NCBI RefSeq assembly: GCF_000620705.1
Contig: NZ_KK211166.1
Span: 535,962 to 599,961, forward strand
Source: Nocardioides sp. URHA0020
GTDB lineage: Bacteria > Actinomycetota > Actinomycetes > Propionibacteriales > Nocardioidaceae
Direction of reading: 5' to 3'
Length of the DNA stretch: 64,000 nucleotides
Under the pieces are notes generated by a model that saw nothing but the letters and a program-made list of their open reading frames with translations, had not been told where the DNA came from and searched no databases. This document shows positions 9,147 to 16,833 of this stretch, in pieces; positions within the stretch are counted from its first letter, which is position 1, and each line of letters opens with the position of its first letter. Made by a program: the position numbers and the translations under genes.

Positions 9147-9219
9147 CAGGGCACGAGGGACTTGAACCCCCAACCTTCGGTTTTGGAGACCGATGCTCTG
9201 CCAGTTGAGCTAGTGCCCT
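9147..9219 (-). tRNA. tRNA-Trp (CCA)
   Basis: A 73-nt cloverleaf. The acceptor pair is AGGGCAC/GTGCCCT, the anticodon loop CTCCAAA gives anticodon CCA, the T-loop is TTCAAGT, and the discriminator is G. CCA is not encoded. It stands directly upstream of secE. Confidence 0.96.
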
Positions 9220-9363
9220 TCGCAAACTTCTGCGGAGGTGGGACCCGCGGACCGAGCCTGCCGAGGGCAGGACGAAGCCTGTGGGAATCCACCAGTCGTG
9301 GAGTCTACGTGCTGAGGTGATCCGGAGTCCAAACCGGCTGGCGGACCGCCCCGGCCCCCACCC

Positions 9364-9369
9364 TACGAT
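9364..9369 (+). promoter_or_regulatory. -10 box of the aminotransferase gene (leaderless)
   Basis: TACGAT lies 7 bp before the ATG at 9377. The stretch between has no Shine-Dalgarno sequence. Confidence 0.55.
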
Positions 9370-9376
9370 GGTGACC

Positions 9377-10582
9377 ATGACCTCTCCTCGCTCCCGCCGC
9401 GTCTCCCAACGGGTCGGCGCCATCGCTGAGTCCGCCACGCTGAAGGTCGATGCGAAGGCGAAGGCGCTCAAGGCCGAGGGCCGTCCGGTGATCGGCTTCG
9501 GCGCCGGCGAGCCGGACTTCCCCACCCCGGACTACATCGTCGAGGCCGCCGTCGAGGCGTGCCGGGACCCCCGCAACCACCGCTACACCCCGGCCGGCGG
9601 ACTGCCCGAGCTGAAGAGGGCGATCGTCGCCAAGACCGCGCGCGACAGCGGCCTGGTCGTCGAGCCGGCCCAGGTGCTGGTGACCAACGGCGGCAAGCAG
9701 GCCATCTACGAGGCTTTCGCCGCGATGCTCGACCCCGGCGACGAGGTCATCGTGCCCGCGCCGTACTGGACCACCTACCCCGAGGCGATCCAGCTGGCCG
9801 GGGGCGTCCCCGTCGAGGTGCTGGCCGACGAGACCCAGGACTACAAGGTCTCGGTCGAGCAGCTCGAGGCGGCTCGCACCGAGCGCACCAAGGTGCTGCT
9901 CTTCGTCTCCCCCTCGAACCCGACCGGCTCCGTCTACTCCGCCGACGAGATCCGCGCGATCGGCGCCTGGGTCGAGGCCAACGACCTCTGGGTGCTGACC
10001 GACGAGATCTACGAGCACCTCGTGTACGACGACCTGGAGACCGGTTCGCTCCCGGTCCTCTGCCCCGAGCTCGCCGACCACACGGTCGTTGTCAACGGGG
10101 TGGCGAAGACCTACGCGATGACCGGCTGGCGGGTCGGTTGGGTGATCGGGCCCAAGGACATCGTCAAGGCCGCGACCAACCTGCAGTCGCACGCGACCTC
10201 CAACGTCGCCAACGTCTCGCAGCGCGCCGCCCTGGCGGCGCTCGAGGGCGATCTGACGGCCGTCGACGCGATGAAGGTCGCCTTCGACCGCCGCCGCCGG
10301 ACGATCGTGTCGATGCTGAACGAGATCGACGGCGTCTACTGCCCCACGCCGGGAGGCGCCTTCTACGTCTACCCGTCGGTCAAGGGCCTCCTCGGCAAGG
10401 AGTACGACGGGCAGGTGCTCGCCACCTCCGCCGAGTTGTCCGAGTACATCCTCGACAAGGCCGAGGTCGCGATCGTGCCCGGCGAGGCCTTCGGCTCCCC
10501 CGGCTACCTCCGGCTGTCCTACGCGCTCGGCGACGACGACATCGTCGAGGGGATCACCCGGCTCCAGAAGCTGTTCGCCTGA
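9377..10582 (+). CDS. PLP-dependent aminotransferase, aspartate aminotransferase type
   Basis: A 401-residue class I/II aminotransferase (fold type I). It shows [17 protein letters not shown] at the N-terminus, [48 protein letters not shown] and the Schiff-base lysine in [16 protein letters not shown]. This matches the aspartate/prephenate aminotransferase Ib group, which transfers amino groups between aspartate or aromatic amino acids and 2-oxoacids; exact substrate unknown. ATG 9377 ([12 protein letters not shown]) is chosen because a -10 box sits 7 bp upstream; earlier in-frame starts would need an untranscribed region. Adenosine deaminase starts 2 bp after the stop. Confidence 0.9.
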   Translation: MTSPRSRRVSQRVGAIAESATLKVDAKAKALKAEGRPVIGFGAGEPDFPTPDYIVEAAVEACRDPRNHRYTPAGGLPELKRAIVAKTARDSGLVVEPAQVLVTNGGKQAIYEAFAAMLDPGDEVIVPAPYWTTYPEAIQLAGGVPVEVLADETQDYKVSVEQLEAARTERTKVLLFVSPSNPTGSVYSADEIRAIGAWVEANDLWVLTDEIYEHLVYDDLETGSLPVLCPELADHTVVVNGVAKTYAMTGWRVGWVIGPKDIVKAATNLQSHATSNVANVSQRAALAALEGDLTAVDAMKVAFDRRRRTIVSMLNEIDGVYCPTPGGAFYVYPSVKGLLGKEYDGQVLATSAELSEYILDKAEVAIVPGEAFGSPGYLRLSYALGDDDIVEGITRLQKLFA

Positions 10583-10583
10583 G

Positions 10584-11597
10584 TTGCGAGATCTGCTGGC
10601 ACTGCCGAAGGCGCACCTCCACCTCCACTTCACCGGGTCGATGCGGCACTCGACGCTGCTCGAGCTCGCGGCCAGGGACGGGATCTCGCTGCCCGACCAG
10701 CTCGTCGAGGAGTGGCCACCCACGCTGTCGGCGGCCGACGAGAAGGGCTGGTTCCGCTTCCAGCGGCTCTACGACGTCGCCCGCTCGGTGCTGCGGACCG
10801 AGGACGACGTACGCCGTCTGGTGCGCGAGGCCGCCGAGGACGACGTGCGAGACGGTGGCCGCTGGCTGGAGATCCAGGTCGACCCCAGCGGGTACGGCGC
10901 GCTCTTCGGCGGCATCACCGCCTTCACCGACCTGGTGCTGGACGCGGTCCGCGATGCCTCGGCGGCCACCGGCCTGGGAATGGCGGTGGTGATCGCCGCC
11001 AACCGCACCCGACACCCGCTCGACGCCCGCATCCTGGCACGGCTCGCCAGCCAGTACGCCGGCCGCGGCGTGGTCGGCTTCGGGCTGTCGAACGACGAGC
11101 GTCGCGGCACGACGGCCGACTTCGCCTCAGCCTTCCGGATCGCCGACCGGGCCGGCCTGCTGCTCGCGCCGCACGGCGGGGAGCTGCGCGGCCCGGAGCA
11201 CATCCGCCTCTGCCTCGACGAGCTCGGGGCCGACCGGCTCGGGCACGGCGTCCGCGCCGCCGAGGACCCGGCGCTGCTCGACCGGATCGTCGAGGCGGGC
11301 GTGGCGCTCGAGGTCTGCCCGGTCTCCAACGTCGCGCTCGGGGTCTACTCCGACCTGACGTCGGTGCCGCTGCCGACGCTGCTGGAGGCGGGCGCGACGG
11401 TCGCGCTCGGCGCGGACGACCCGTTGCTCTTCGGGTCGCAGCTGGCGGGTCAGTACGCCACGATGCGCGCCGCCCACGAGCTCAGCGACGAGCAGCTGGC
11501 CGAGCTGGCGCGGATGTCGGTCCGCGCGTCGCGCGCGCCGGAGGACGTCCGGACCGCGACTCTCGCGGACATCGACGGGTGGCTGGCCGGCGCCTGA
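10584..11597 (+). CDS. add: Adenosine deaminase family protein
   Basis: A 337-residue zinc-dependent amidohydrolase that probably converts adenosine to inosine in purine salvage. The metal-binding HLHLHFTGS is at residues 11-19, the catalytic HGGE replaces the usual HAGE, and LGHGVRA, EVCPVSNVALG and ALGADDPLLF follow in family order. The predicted TTG start directly follows the aminotransferase stop with no clear ribosome-binding site, so translational coupling is likely. Some family members act on adenine or other bases; the motifs seen do not separate these. Confidence 0.85.
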   Translation: MRDLLALPKAHLHLHFTGSMRHSTLLELAARDGISLPDQLVEEWPPTLSAADEKGWFRFQRLYDVARSVLRTEDDVRRLVREAAEDDVRDGGRWLEIQVDPSGYGALFGGITAFTDLVLDAVRDASAATGLGMAVVIAANRTRHPLDARILARLASQYAGRGVVGFGLSNDERRGTTADFASAFRIADRAGLLLAPHGGELRGPEHIRLCLDELGADRLGHGVRAAEDPALLDRIVEAGVALEVCPVSNVALGVYSDLTSVPLPTLLEAGATVALGADDPLLFGSQLAGQYATMRAAHELSDEQLAELARMSVRASRAPEDVRTATLADIDGWLAGA

Positions 11598-11603
11598 CAG
11601 GAT
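11598..11603 (+). promoter_or_regulatory. -10 box of first DUF4190 gene (leaderless)
   Basis: CAGGAT lies 7 bp before the ATG at 11611. The same box type precedes tag and the molybdopterin oxidoreductase. Confidence 0.4.
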
Positions 11604-11610
11604 GGCGCCC

Positions 11611-12171
11611 ATGACGACCGGCCCCGAGAACCCGTACGGCGCACCCGACCCCGGCGTGCCGCCGACGCACCAGCCGTACGGCGAGACCCCGCCGACGCCC
11701 CCGCCGTACGGCGCGCCGCAGCATCAGCCCTACCAGGAGCAGCCGTACCCACAGCCGTACCAGCAGCAGCCCTACCAGCAGCCCTACCAGCAGCAGGGCT
11801 ACCCGCAGCCGGCGTACGGACAGCCGCCCTACCCGTACGCGGCGGCACCGCCGAACGACGGGCTCGCCCTCGGCGCGATGATCACCGGCATCGCGTCGAT
11901 CGTGCTCTCGTGCGCGTACGGCGTCGGGCTGCTGGCGGCGCCGGTCGCCCTGGTCCTGGGCAGGGTCTCGATGAACCGCATCAAGCGGTCCGACGGCCAG
12001 CTCGGCGGTCGGGGGTTCGCCCTCACCGGCTTCATCCTCGGCATCATCGGCACGATCCTGCTGGTGCTGGCGATCATCGCGGTCGTGGTCATCGTCGTGG
12101 TGGCGATCAACAACCCCGGCGCGTTCGACGACACCGGCACCGGCACCGGCTCGGGAAGCCTGTCAGGCTGA
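11611..12171 (+). CDS. DUF4190-type membrane protein, Pro/Tyr/Gln-rich N-terminus (copy 1)
   Basis: A 186-residue protein. About the first 80 residues are low-complexity repeats of PYQQQPYQQ type. Two transmembrane helices follow, ALGAMITGIASIVLSCAYGV and FALTGFILGIIGTILLVLAI, separated by VALVLGRVSMNRIKRSDG, then a Gly/Thr/Ser tail. This is the DUF4190 layout; function is unknown. ATG 11611 is chosen over 11602 because the next gene begins with the identical MTTGPENPYG. It is immediately followed, 4 bp later, by a paralogue. Confidence 0.75.
   Translation: MTTGPENPYGAPDPGVPPTHQPYGETPPTPPPYGAPQHQPYQEQPYPQPYQQQPYQQPYQQQGYPQPAYGQPPYPYAAAPPNDGLALGAMITGIASIVLSCAYGVGLLAAPVALVLGRVSMNRIKRSDGQLGGRGFALTGFILGIIGTILLVLAIIAVVVIVVVAINNPGAFDDTGTGTGSGSLSG
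12164..12169 (+). promoter_or_regulatory. Possible -10 box of second DUF4190 gene
   Basis: CAGGCT lies 6 bp before the ATG at 12176, overlapping the end of the first paralogue. Confidence 0.3.
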
Positions 12172-12175
12172 GTCC

Positions 12176-12625
12176 ATGACGACCGGCCCCGAGAACCCGT
12201 ACGGCGAGCCCCAGCAGCCGCCGCACCAGCCGCCGTACCCGCAGCCGGCCCAGCCCTACCAGCAGCAGCCGCAGCCGCCGTACGGGTACGGCTACCCGCA
12301 GCCCTACCGGCAGCCGGCGCCCAAGCACCCGTCGTCGACGACGGCGATGGTCCTCGGTCTGATCGCCGTCGTCGGCGTGCTCAGCTGCGGTGGCGTGACG
12401 CTGGTGCTGGCGCCCTTCGCGTGGGCGATCGGGGGCCGGGCGGTGAAGGAGATCGACGCCGCGCCGCCGGGCACCTACTCGGGTCGCGACGAGGCCACCA
12501 TCGGGCGGGTCACGGGCATCATCGGCACCGTGCTGCTGATCCTGGGCATCATCGCGGTGATCGCGATCATCGGCCTCGTCGTCGCGAGCGACTCCAGCTC
12601 CTCGACGACGTACGGCGACTACTAG
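12176..12625 (+). CDS. DUF4190-type membrane protein (copy 2)
   Basis: A 149-residue paralogue of the preceding gene. It starts with the same ten residues MTTGPENPYG, encoded by an identical 31-nt stretch, then a shorter Pro/Gln/Tyr-rich segment. Two transmembrane helices follow (TAMVLGLIAVVGVLSCGGVT and ITGIIGTVLLILGIIAVIAI), with GGRAVKEIDAAPPG between them. Function unknown. It converges on murB with a 4-bp overlap of the stop codons. A tandem duplication with later divergence is the likely origin. Confidence 0.75.
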   Translation: MTTGPENPYGEPQQPPHQPPYPQPAQPYQQQPQPPYGYGYPQPYRQPAPKHPSSTTAMVLGLIAVVGVLSCGGVTLVLAPFAWAIGGRAVKEIDAAPPGTYSGRDEATIGRVTGIIGTVLLILGIIAVIAIIGLVVASDSSSSTTYGDY

Positions 12626-13647
12626 AGCTCGACGCCCACCAGCACGGGCTCGTTGACGAGCACGATCCCGAACCGCTCGGCGACCCCGTCGCGCACCTCG
12701 CGCGCCAGCGCGAGCAGCTCGTCGGTCGTCCCGGCCCCGCGGTTGGTCAGCGCCAGGGTGTGCTTGCCCGAGATCGCGACGGCACCGGCGCCGTAGCCCT
12801 TGGCGAAGCCGGCGTGCTCGATCAGCCACGCGGCGCTGGTCTTGAACCGCCCGTCGGCCTGCGCCCAGGCGGGCGCTCCGTCGGGGACGGCGTCGGCGTC
12901 GACCACCGGGTTGGTGAAGAACGACCCGGCGCTCCACGTGTCGTGGTCGGCCGCGTCGAGCACCATGCCCTTCCCGGCGCGCAGCGCCAGCACGGCGGCG
13001 CGCACGTCGACCAGGGGCGCCCGCTCGCCGGGCTCGATGCCGAGGGCACGGGCCAGCTCGGCGTACGCCACGGGCGCGCCGAGGTCGCCCTGCCGGAGCT
13101 GGAAGGTCACCGAGAGCACGACGTGACGACCGGGGTCGGCCTTGAACCGGGAGGTCCGGTAGCCGAACTGGCAGTCGGCACTCGCGAAGGTGCGCACGCC
13201 GCGCAGGGTGCGGTCCCAGACCCGCACTCGGGCGATGGTCTGGGAGACCTCCTGGCCGTAGGCGCCGACGTTCTGGATCGGGGTCGCTCCCACCGAGCCG
13301 GGGATCCCCGAGAGCGCCTCGATGCCGATCCACTCACGCTCGACGGCCAGCGCGACGACGTCGTCCCAGCTCTCGCCGGCGGCGACGGTGACCATCGCTC
13401 CCCCGCAGGACGGTCCGTCCTCGGCGTCGATCTCGACCCCGCTGGTGGCGACCTCGATCACCGTGCCGTCGAAGCCGGGGTCGGCCACGACCAGGTTGCT
13501 GCCGCCGCCCAGGACGAGCACCGGCTCGCCGGCGGTGTCGGCGTCGACCAGCGCGGCGGTCAGCTCCGCCTCGGTCGTCGCCCGCACCCACCGCTCGGCG
13601 GGGCCGCCGAGGCGGAGGGTGGTGTGGTCGGCGAGCCGCTCAGTCAT
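12622..13647 (-). CDS. murB: UDP-N-acetylmuramate dehydrogenase
   Basis: A 341-residue FAD enzyme that reduces UDP-GlcNAc-enolpyruvate to UDP-MurNAc with NADPH in peptidoglycan synthesis. It has the PCMH-type FAD site (VLVLGGGSNLVVAD), GIPGSVGATPIQNVGAYGQE, the catalytic serine region AGSFFTNPVV and a C-terminal LALTNRGAGTT. Its ATG overlaps the hadB stop by 8 nt (ATGACTGA), so murB is the last gene of a hadA-hadB-murB unit. Confidence 0.95.
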   Translation of the reverse strand: MTERLADHTTLRLGGPAERWVRATTEAELTAALVDADTAGEPVLVLGGGSNLVVADPGFDGTVIEVATSGVEIDAEDGPSCGGAMVTVAAGESWDDVVALAVEREWIGIEALSGIPGSVGATPIQNVGAYGQEVSQTIARVRVWDRTLRGVRTFASADCQFGYRTSRFKADPGRHVVLSVTFQLRQGDLGAPVAYAELARALGIEPGERAPLVDVRAAVLALRAGKGMVLDAADHDTWSAGSFFTNPVVDADAVPDGAPAWAQADGRFKTSAAWLIEHAGFAKGYGAGAVAISGKHTLALTNRGAGTTDELLALAREVRDGVAERFGIVLVNEPVLVGVEL

Positions 13648-14029
13648 CGGCCGGGACGCGCAGGACGGCCTTCGGCATGCCGAGCACCTTCTGCCCGCCG
13701 CAGGTGACGGTGAGGGCGACCGTGGTCAGCCCGTCCTCGACCGACCTGGTCTCGCCGGCGACCTCGATCTCGACGCCACCCTCGGCGGGTACGACGACCG
13801 GGTGGGTGAACTTGCAGCCGAAGGAGACCACCTCCGCGCCGGGGAACCACGCCGCCACCGCGCTCGCGGCGAGCGCCATCGTGTACATGCCGTGGGCGAT
13901 CACCCCGGGCAGCCCGACGCTGGTGGCCACGGCGTCGTCCTGGTGGATCGGGTTGTGGTCGCCGCTGGCCTCGGCGTAGCGGACCAGGTCGGCGCGCGTG
14001 ATCGTGAAGGTCTGCGTCTCGAGGGTCAC
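13640..14029 (-). CDS. hadB: MaoC-type (3R)-hydroxyacyl dehydratase, HadB-like
   Basis: A 129-residue single hot-dog protein. It carries the hydratase-2 motif with catalytic Asp and His in YAEASGDHNPIHQDD, then GVIAHGMYTMALAASAV. In mycobacteria HadB pairs with HadA or HadC to dehydrate 3-hydroxyacyl-ACP in long-chain elongation. Here no hadC is seen. The GTG start overlaps the hadA stop (GTGA). Assignment as HadB comes from the rpmG-hadA-hadB order plus the motif; the acyl substrate is not visible. Confidence 0.85.
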   Translation of the reverse strand: MTLETQTFTITRADLVRYAEASGDHNPIHQDDAVATSVGLPGVIAHGMYTMALAASAVAAWFPGAEVVSFGCKFTHPVVVPAEGGVEIEVAGETRSVEDGLTTVALTVTCGGQKVLGMPKAVLRVPADD

Positions 14030-14427
14030 GATCCGGCTCCTCGGTGGACGAGGGTGGCGCTGGTCGTGCAGACCAGGGCACCGCTGTCGTCGGTGATCTC
14101 GCTGGTGGTGCCGATGATGTCGTTGCCGGCGATCTGGCGCAGGGACGTCACGGTGAGGGTCGCGGTCAGCACGTCGCCGGGCACGACGGGGCGCTCGTAG
14201 CTGAACCTCTGCTCGCCGTGCACGATCCGGAAGAGGTCGACGGACTCGGCCTCGAGGAAGGCGTTCATGGCGTCGAAGGCCAGCACGATCGGGTACGTCG
14301 CCGGCGCTGCGCCGCCGTCGTACGCACCGGCCGTGGCGGCGACGAACTCGCGGACCGCGGCCTCGGTGACCTCGTGGGGCTGCGTCGGCGGGAACGCCCG
14401 CCCGACGAGGGACTGGTCGACTGGCAT
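14026..14427 (-). CDS. hadA: FAS1-type MaoC dehydratase domain protein, HadA-like
   Basis: A 133-residue hot-dog protein lacking the D-x4-H catalytic pair, as expected for the partner subunit of HadB. It shows PVDQSLVGRAFPPTQPHEVT, a hot-dog helix VLAFDAMNAFLEAESVDL and the strand RPVVPGDVLTATLTVTSL. ATG 14427 is chosen: -10 TATGTT lies 7 bp upstream, which makes the gene leaderless, and relatives begin at this point. It is followed by hadB and murB with overlapping stops and starts, and lies directly after the rpmG terminator. Confidence 0.85.
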   Translation of the reverse strand: MPVDQSLVGRAFPPTQPHEVTEAAVREFVAATAGAYDGGAAPATYPIVLAFDAMNAFLEAESVDLFRIVHGEQRFSYERPVVPGDVLTATLTVTSLRQIAGNDIIGTTSEITDDSGALVCTTSATLVHRGAGS

Positions 14428-14434
14428 GGGTCTA

Positions 14435-14440
14435 AACATA
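14435..14440 (-). promoter_or_regulatory. -10 box of hadA (leaderless)
   Basis: TATGTT lies 7 bp before the hadA ATG. The region where a -35 is expected lies within the rpmG terminator hairpin. Confidence 0.55.
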
Positions 14441-14441
14441 G

Positions 14442-14478
14442 ACGTCGACCCGCCCGAGAGACTCGGACGGGTCGACGT
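14442..14478 (-). terminator. rpmG terminator (GTCGACCCG-type hairpin)
   Basis: ACGTCGACCCGCCCGA pairs with TCGGACGGGTCGACGT with one mismatch and a 5-nt loop, 24 bp past the rpmG stop. The stem is shared with the hairpins at 6523 and 33264. Confidence 0.75.
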
Positions 14479-14502
14479 GGAGGACGCTGGTGGAGACCGT
14501 GG

Positions 14503-14673
14503 TCAGCGGGTCTCGCGGTGCATCGTGTGCTTGCGGTCCCGCGGGCAGAACTTCATGAGCTCCATGCGGTCGGGATCGTTGCGACGGTTCTTCTTGGTGA
14601 TGTAGTTGCGGTCCTTGCAGTCCACGCACGCGAGCGTGATCTTGGGACGAACATCGCTGCTCTTGCTGGCCAC
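14503..14673 (-). CDS. rpmG: 50S ribosomal protein L33
   Basis: A 56-residue large-subunit protein with the family sequence [36 protein letters not shown] and [16 protein letters not shown]. It keeps the CxxC...C-x2-D type Cys residues (zinc-ribbon form, C+). The GTG at 14673 has AAAGGA upstream and gives the normal length; an open frame extends upstream into the tRNA and is not coding. It is the only protein gene between tRNA-Met and hadA. Confidence 0.96.
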   Translation of the reverse strand: MASKSSDVRPKITLACVDCKDRNYITKKNRRNDPDRMELMKFCPRDRKHTMHRETR

Positions 14674-14718
14674 GGGAAATCCTTTGTCGATTCGGGTGAT
14701 GCTGATCGCTGGTGCGAG

Positions 14719-14792
14719 TAGCGGGAGCGGGACTCGAACCCGCGACACCACGATTATGAGTCGTGTGCTCTAACCACCTGAGCTACCCCGCC
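14719..14792 (-). tRNA. tRNA-Met (CAT), elongator type
   Basis: A 74-nt cloverleaf. It starts GGCGGGG, the anticodon arm CACGA-CTCATAA-TCGTG gives CAT, the T-arm is GCGGG-TTCGAGT-CCCGC, and the discriminator is A. The anticodon stem lacks the three G:C pairs of initiator tRNA. A lysidine-modified Ile2 tRNA cannot be excluded from sequence alone, but the position beside rpmG fits Met. Confidence 0.93.
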
Positions 14793-14801
14793 AGGGGGAC
14801 A

Positions 14802-14839
14802 GGGAGCCCACCGGCCATGCTACTGGCCGGCGGGCTCCC
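14802..14839 (-). terminator. Hairpin between tRNA-Thr and tRNA-Met
   Basis: GGGAGCCC-A-CCGGCCA pairs with TGGCCGG-C-GGGCTCCC around a short loop. It probably ends the tRNA-Thr transcript. Confidence 0.7.
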
Positions 14840-14847
14840 GCACCCAG

Positions 14848-14920
14848 AGCCCCTTTACGGAATCGAACCGTAGACCTTCTCCTTACCATGGAGACGCTCT
14901 ACCGACTGAGCTAAAGGGGC
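14848..14920 (-). tRNA. tRNA-Thr (GGT)
   Basis: A 73-nt cloverleaf. Acceptor GCCCCTT/AAGGGGC, anticodon arm TCTCC-ATGGTAA-GGAGA giving GGT, T-loop TTCGATT, discriminator T. It precedes tRNA-Met and rpmG as in other actinobacteria. Confidence 0.95.
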
Positions 14921-14994
14921 AACGACGGAGAACGATACACAGACCCGAGCGGGAACGAGAAATCGGCTCGGACCGCCGGTCGGGCGGCGAGGCC

Positions 14995-16395
14995 TCACCC
15001 CCTGATCGAGGCCCACGGAGCGGCCTCCTCGAGCTCGAAGGCGAGCTCCAGGAGGGTGCCCTCGGCACCCGCTCCGGCCGAGAACATCATCCCCTGGGGC
15101 AGCCCCGCGGCGGTCGTCGCGAGCGGCAGCGAGACGGCCGGGTCGCCGGTCGCGTTGTGCCACGGGGTGAAGGCCACCCAGTCGAGGATCCGGTCCATCA
15201 CGACCTCGTACGACGCGCTCGGGTCGAGGTGGCCGACGAGCGGCGTCTCGTGCGCGAGGGTGGGCGTGAGCGCGACGTCGTACGTGCGGTGGAAGTCGGC
15301 GGTGAGCGCGGGCAGCCGGCGCAGCCGGCGGATCGCGCCGGGCAGGCGGTGCAGGTTGCGCCGGCAGTGCCGGTCGAGCCCGAGGGTCAGGTTGTCGAGC
15401 CGGTCGCGGTCCCACGTCGGGCCGGTCGAGCGGCGACCGGTGCGCACGATGACCATCGCGAGCATCGACCAGTACAGGAGGAAGTCGTCGGGCAAGGTCG
15501 TCGGCGCCGGCGCCGGGAGGTGTTCGACCTGGTGGCCCAGCTCCTCCAGGAGGCGCGCGGTCTTCAGGGTCAGCTCGGCGACCTCGGGCGAGGCCGAGCG
15601 GCCGACGCCGTCGGTGTGCACGGCGATCCGGAGCCGCTTGCGGCCCGCCCGGGTGACGTCGCCGATGGGCGGCAGGCTCAGCTCGCGGTAGACCCGCTCG
15701 GCCTCCCGCATGAACGCGGCCGTGTCGCGCACCGAGCGGGTCAGGACGCCGTCGGCGACGATCCGCACCGGCATCTGCCGGCTCAGCCGGTCCTGGGCGA
15801 CCCGGTCCCGGGTCGGCTTGAGCCCGACGAGCCCGGTGACCGCCGCCGGGATCCGGATGGAGCCACCGCCGTCGTTGCCGTGCGCCAGGGGTACGGCGCC
15901 CGCGGCGACCAGGGCCGCCGTACCGGCCGACGAAGCGCCGGCGGTGCGGTCGGTGTCCCACGGGTTGCGCACCGGACCGAGCCGGGGGTGCTCGGCGGAC
16001 GGGCTGAACCCGAACTCCGAGAGCTGGGTCTTGCCCAGGGGCACCAGGCCGGTGGCGAGGTACATCCGGGCGAAGTCGCCGTCGGCGGGCAGCGGCCGAC
16101 CGCGGTAGGCGTCGCAGCCCTGCTGGGTGGGCATGGTGGCGACGTCGACGTTGTCCTTGACGAAGGTCGGCACGCCGGCGAAGAAGCCACCGCGCGGGTC
16201 GCGCGCCTCGGCACGCGCGCGGTCGTAGGCGACGTAGGCGACCGCGTTGAGCTCCGGCTGCAGCCGCTCGGTGCGGCTGATGGCGGCCTCCACCACCTCG
16301 GGGATCGAGACGTCCCCGTCCTGGATCGCGGCGACCAGCCCGACCGCGTCGAGGTCACCGAGGGCATCGTCTCCGAAGGCATGGATCCGGCTCAC
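14995..16395 (-). CDS. Amidase (amidase signature family)
   Basis: A 466-residue hydrolase of the amidase signature family. The Ser-cisSer-Lys triad is visible: Lys in FVKDNVDVATMP, the middle Ser in AGASSAGTAAL and the nucleophile Ser in GNDGGGSIRIPAAVTGL. It cleaves a carboxamide bond, with substrate unknown. It is not next to gatB or gatC, so it is probably not GatA. GTG 16395 is preceded by -10 TAGCCT at 6 bp (leaderless). The DoxX-like gene lies 35 bp upstream on the same strand. Confidence 0.88.
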   Translation of the reverse strand: MSRIHAFGDDALGDLDAVGLVAAIQDGDVSIPEVVEAAISRTERLQPELNAVAYVAYDRARAEARDPRGGFFAGVPTFVKDNVDVATMPTQQGCDAYRGRPLPADGDFARMYLATGLVPLGKTQLSEFGFSPSAEHPRLGPVRNPWDTDRTAGASSAGTAALVAAGAVPLAHGNDGGGSIRIPAAVTGLVGLKPTRDRVAQDRLSRQMPVRIVADGVLTRSVRDTAAFMREAERVYRELSLPPIGDVTRAGRKRLRIAVHTDGVGRSASPEVAELTLKTARLLEELGHQVEHLPAPAPTTLPDDFLLYWSMLAMVIVRTGRRSTGPTWDRDRLDNLTLGLDRHCRRNLHRLPGAIRRLRRLPALTADFHRTYDVALTPTLAHETPLVGHLDPSASYEVVMDRILDWVAFTPWHNATGDPAVSLPLATTAAGLPQGMMFSAGAGAEGTLLELAFELEEAAPWASIRG

Positions 16396-16401
16396 GAGCC
16401 G

Positions 16402-16407
16402 AGGCTA
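16402..16407 (-). promoter_or_regulatory. -10 box of the amidase gene (leaderless)
   Basis: TAGCCT lies 6 bp before the GTG start at 16395. Confidence 0.5.
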
Positions 16408-16430
16408 GCCCTCGGCGGGCGCGGGGACGG

Positions 16431-16811
16431 TCAGAACGCCTCGGGTCCGAAGCGCCAGTAGGCGAGCACCACGCACATCACGATCAGGGCGATGGTGCGC
16501 AGCGCGTCGGGGAGGAACTCCCGGCGTCGCACGTGGACGACGAAGGCACCGACGCTCAGCAGGGCGAGGCACACCGCGGCGATCGGCGCGATGATCCCGA
16601 CCCCGAGAAGCGGGGGCACCACCAGGGCGACCGCTCCGAGCACCTCGGCCCAGCCGAGGGCCAGCAGCTGGCGCGGGGAGTAGTCCTCCGCCCAGGTCAG
16701 GCCCTCGGCGATGATCTCGTCCTTGGACCGGGTCAGCTTGAGCACCCCGGTGCCGAGGAAGAGCGCGGCGAGGAAGCCGGCGAGGATCCAGAGCCAGGTG
16801 TTGGGTTCCAC
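16431..16811 (-). CDS. DoxX-family membrane protein
   Basis: A 126-residue protein with four predicted membrane spans: WLWILAGFLAALFLGTGVLK, LLALGWAEVLGAVALVVPPL, IIAPIAAVCLALLSVGAFVV and ALRTIALIVMCVVLAYWRF. The layout and G-x-L-K...E-x-x-G-A pattern fit DoxX/DoxX-like proteins, whose roles are poorly defined (redox homeostasis in some). GTG 16811 is chosen because -10 TAGGGT lies 7 bp upstream and the open region before it is not protein-like. Confidence 0.75.
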   Translation of the reverse strand: MEPNTWLWILAGFLAALFLGTGVLKLTRSKDEIIAEGLTWAEDYSPRQLLALGWAEVLGAVALVVPPLLGVGIIAPIAAVCLALLSVGAFVVHVRRREFLPDALRTIALIVMCVVLAYWRFGPEAF

Positions 16812-16818
16812 GCCTCGA

Positions 16819-16824
16819 ACCCTA
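16819..16824 (-). promoter_or_regulatory. -10 box of the DoxX-like gene (leaderless)
   Basis: TAGGGT lies 7 bp before the GTG start at 16811. Confidence 0.5.
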
Positions 16825-16833
16825 GGGCGTGGC

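Noticed and set aside
14995..16395. GatA, the glutamyl-tRNA amidotransferase subunit.
   Set aside because: The amidase signature is shared, but there is no gatB or gatC beside it and the flanks of the motifs fit stand-alone amidases.
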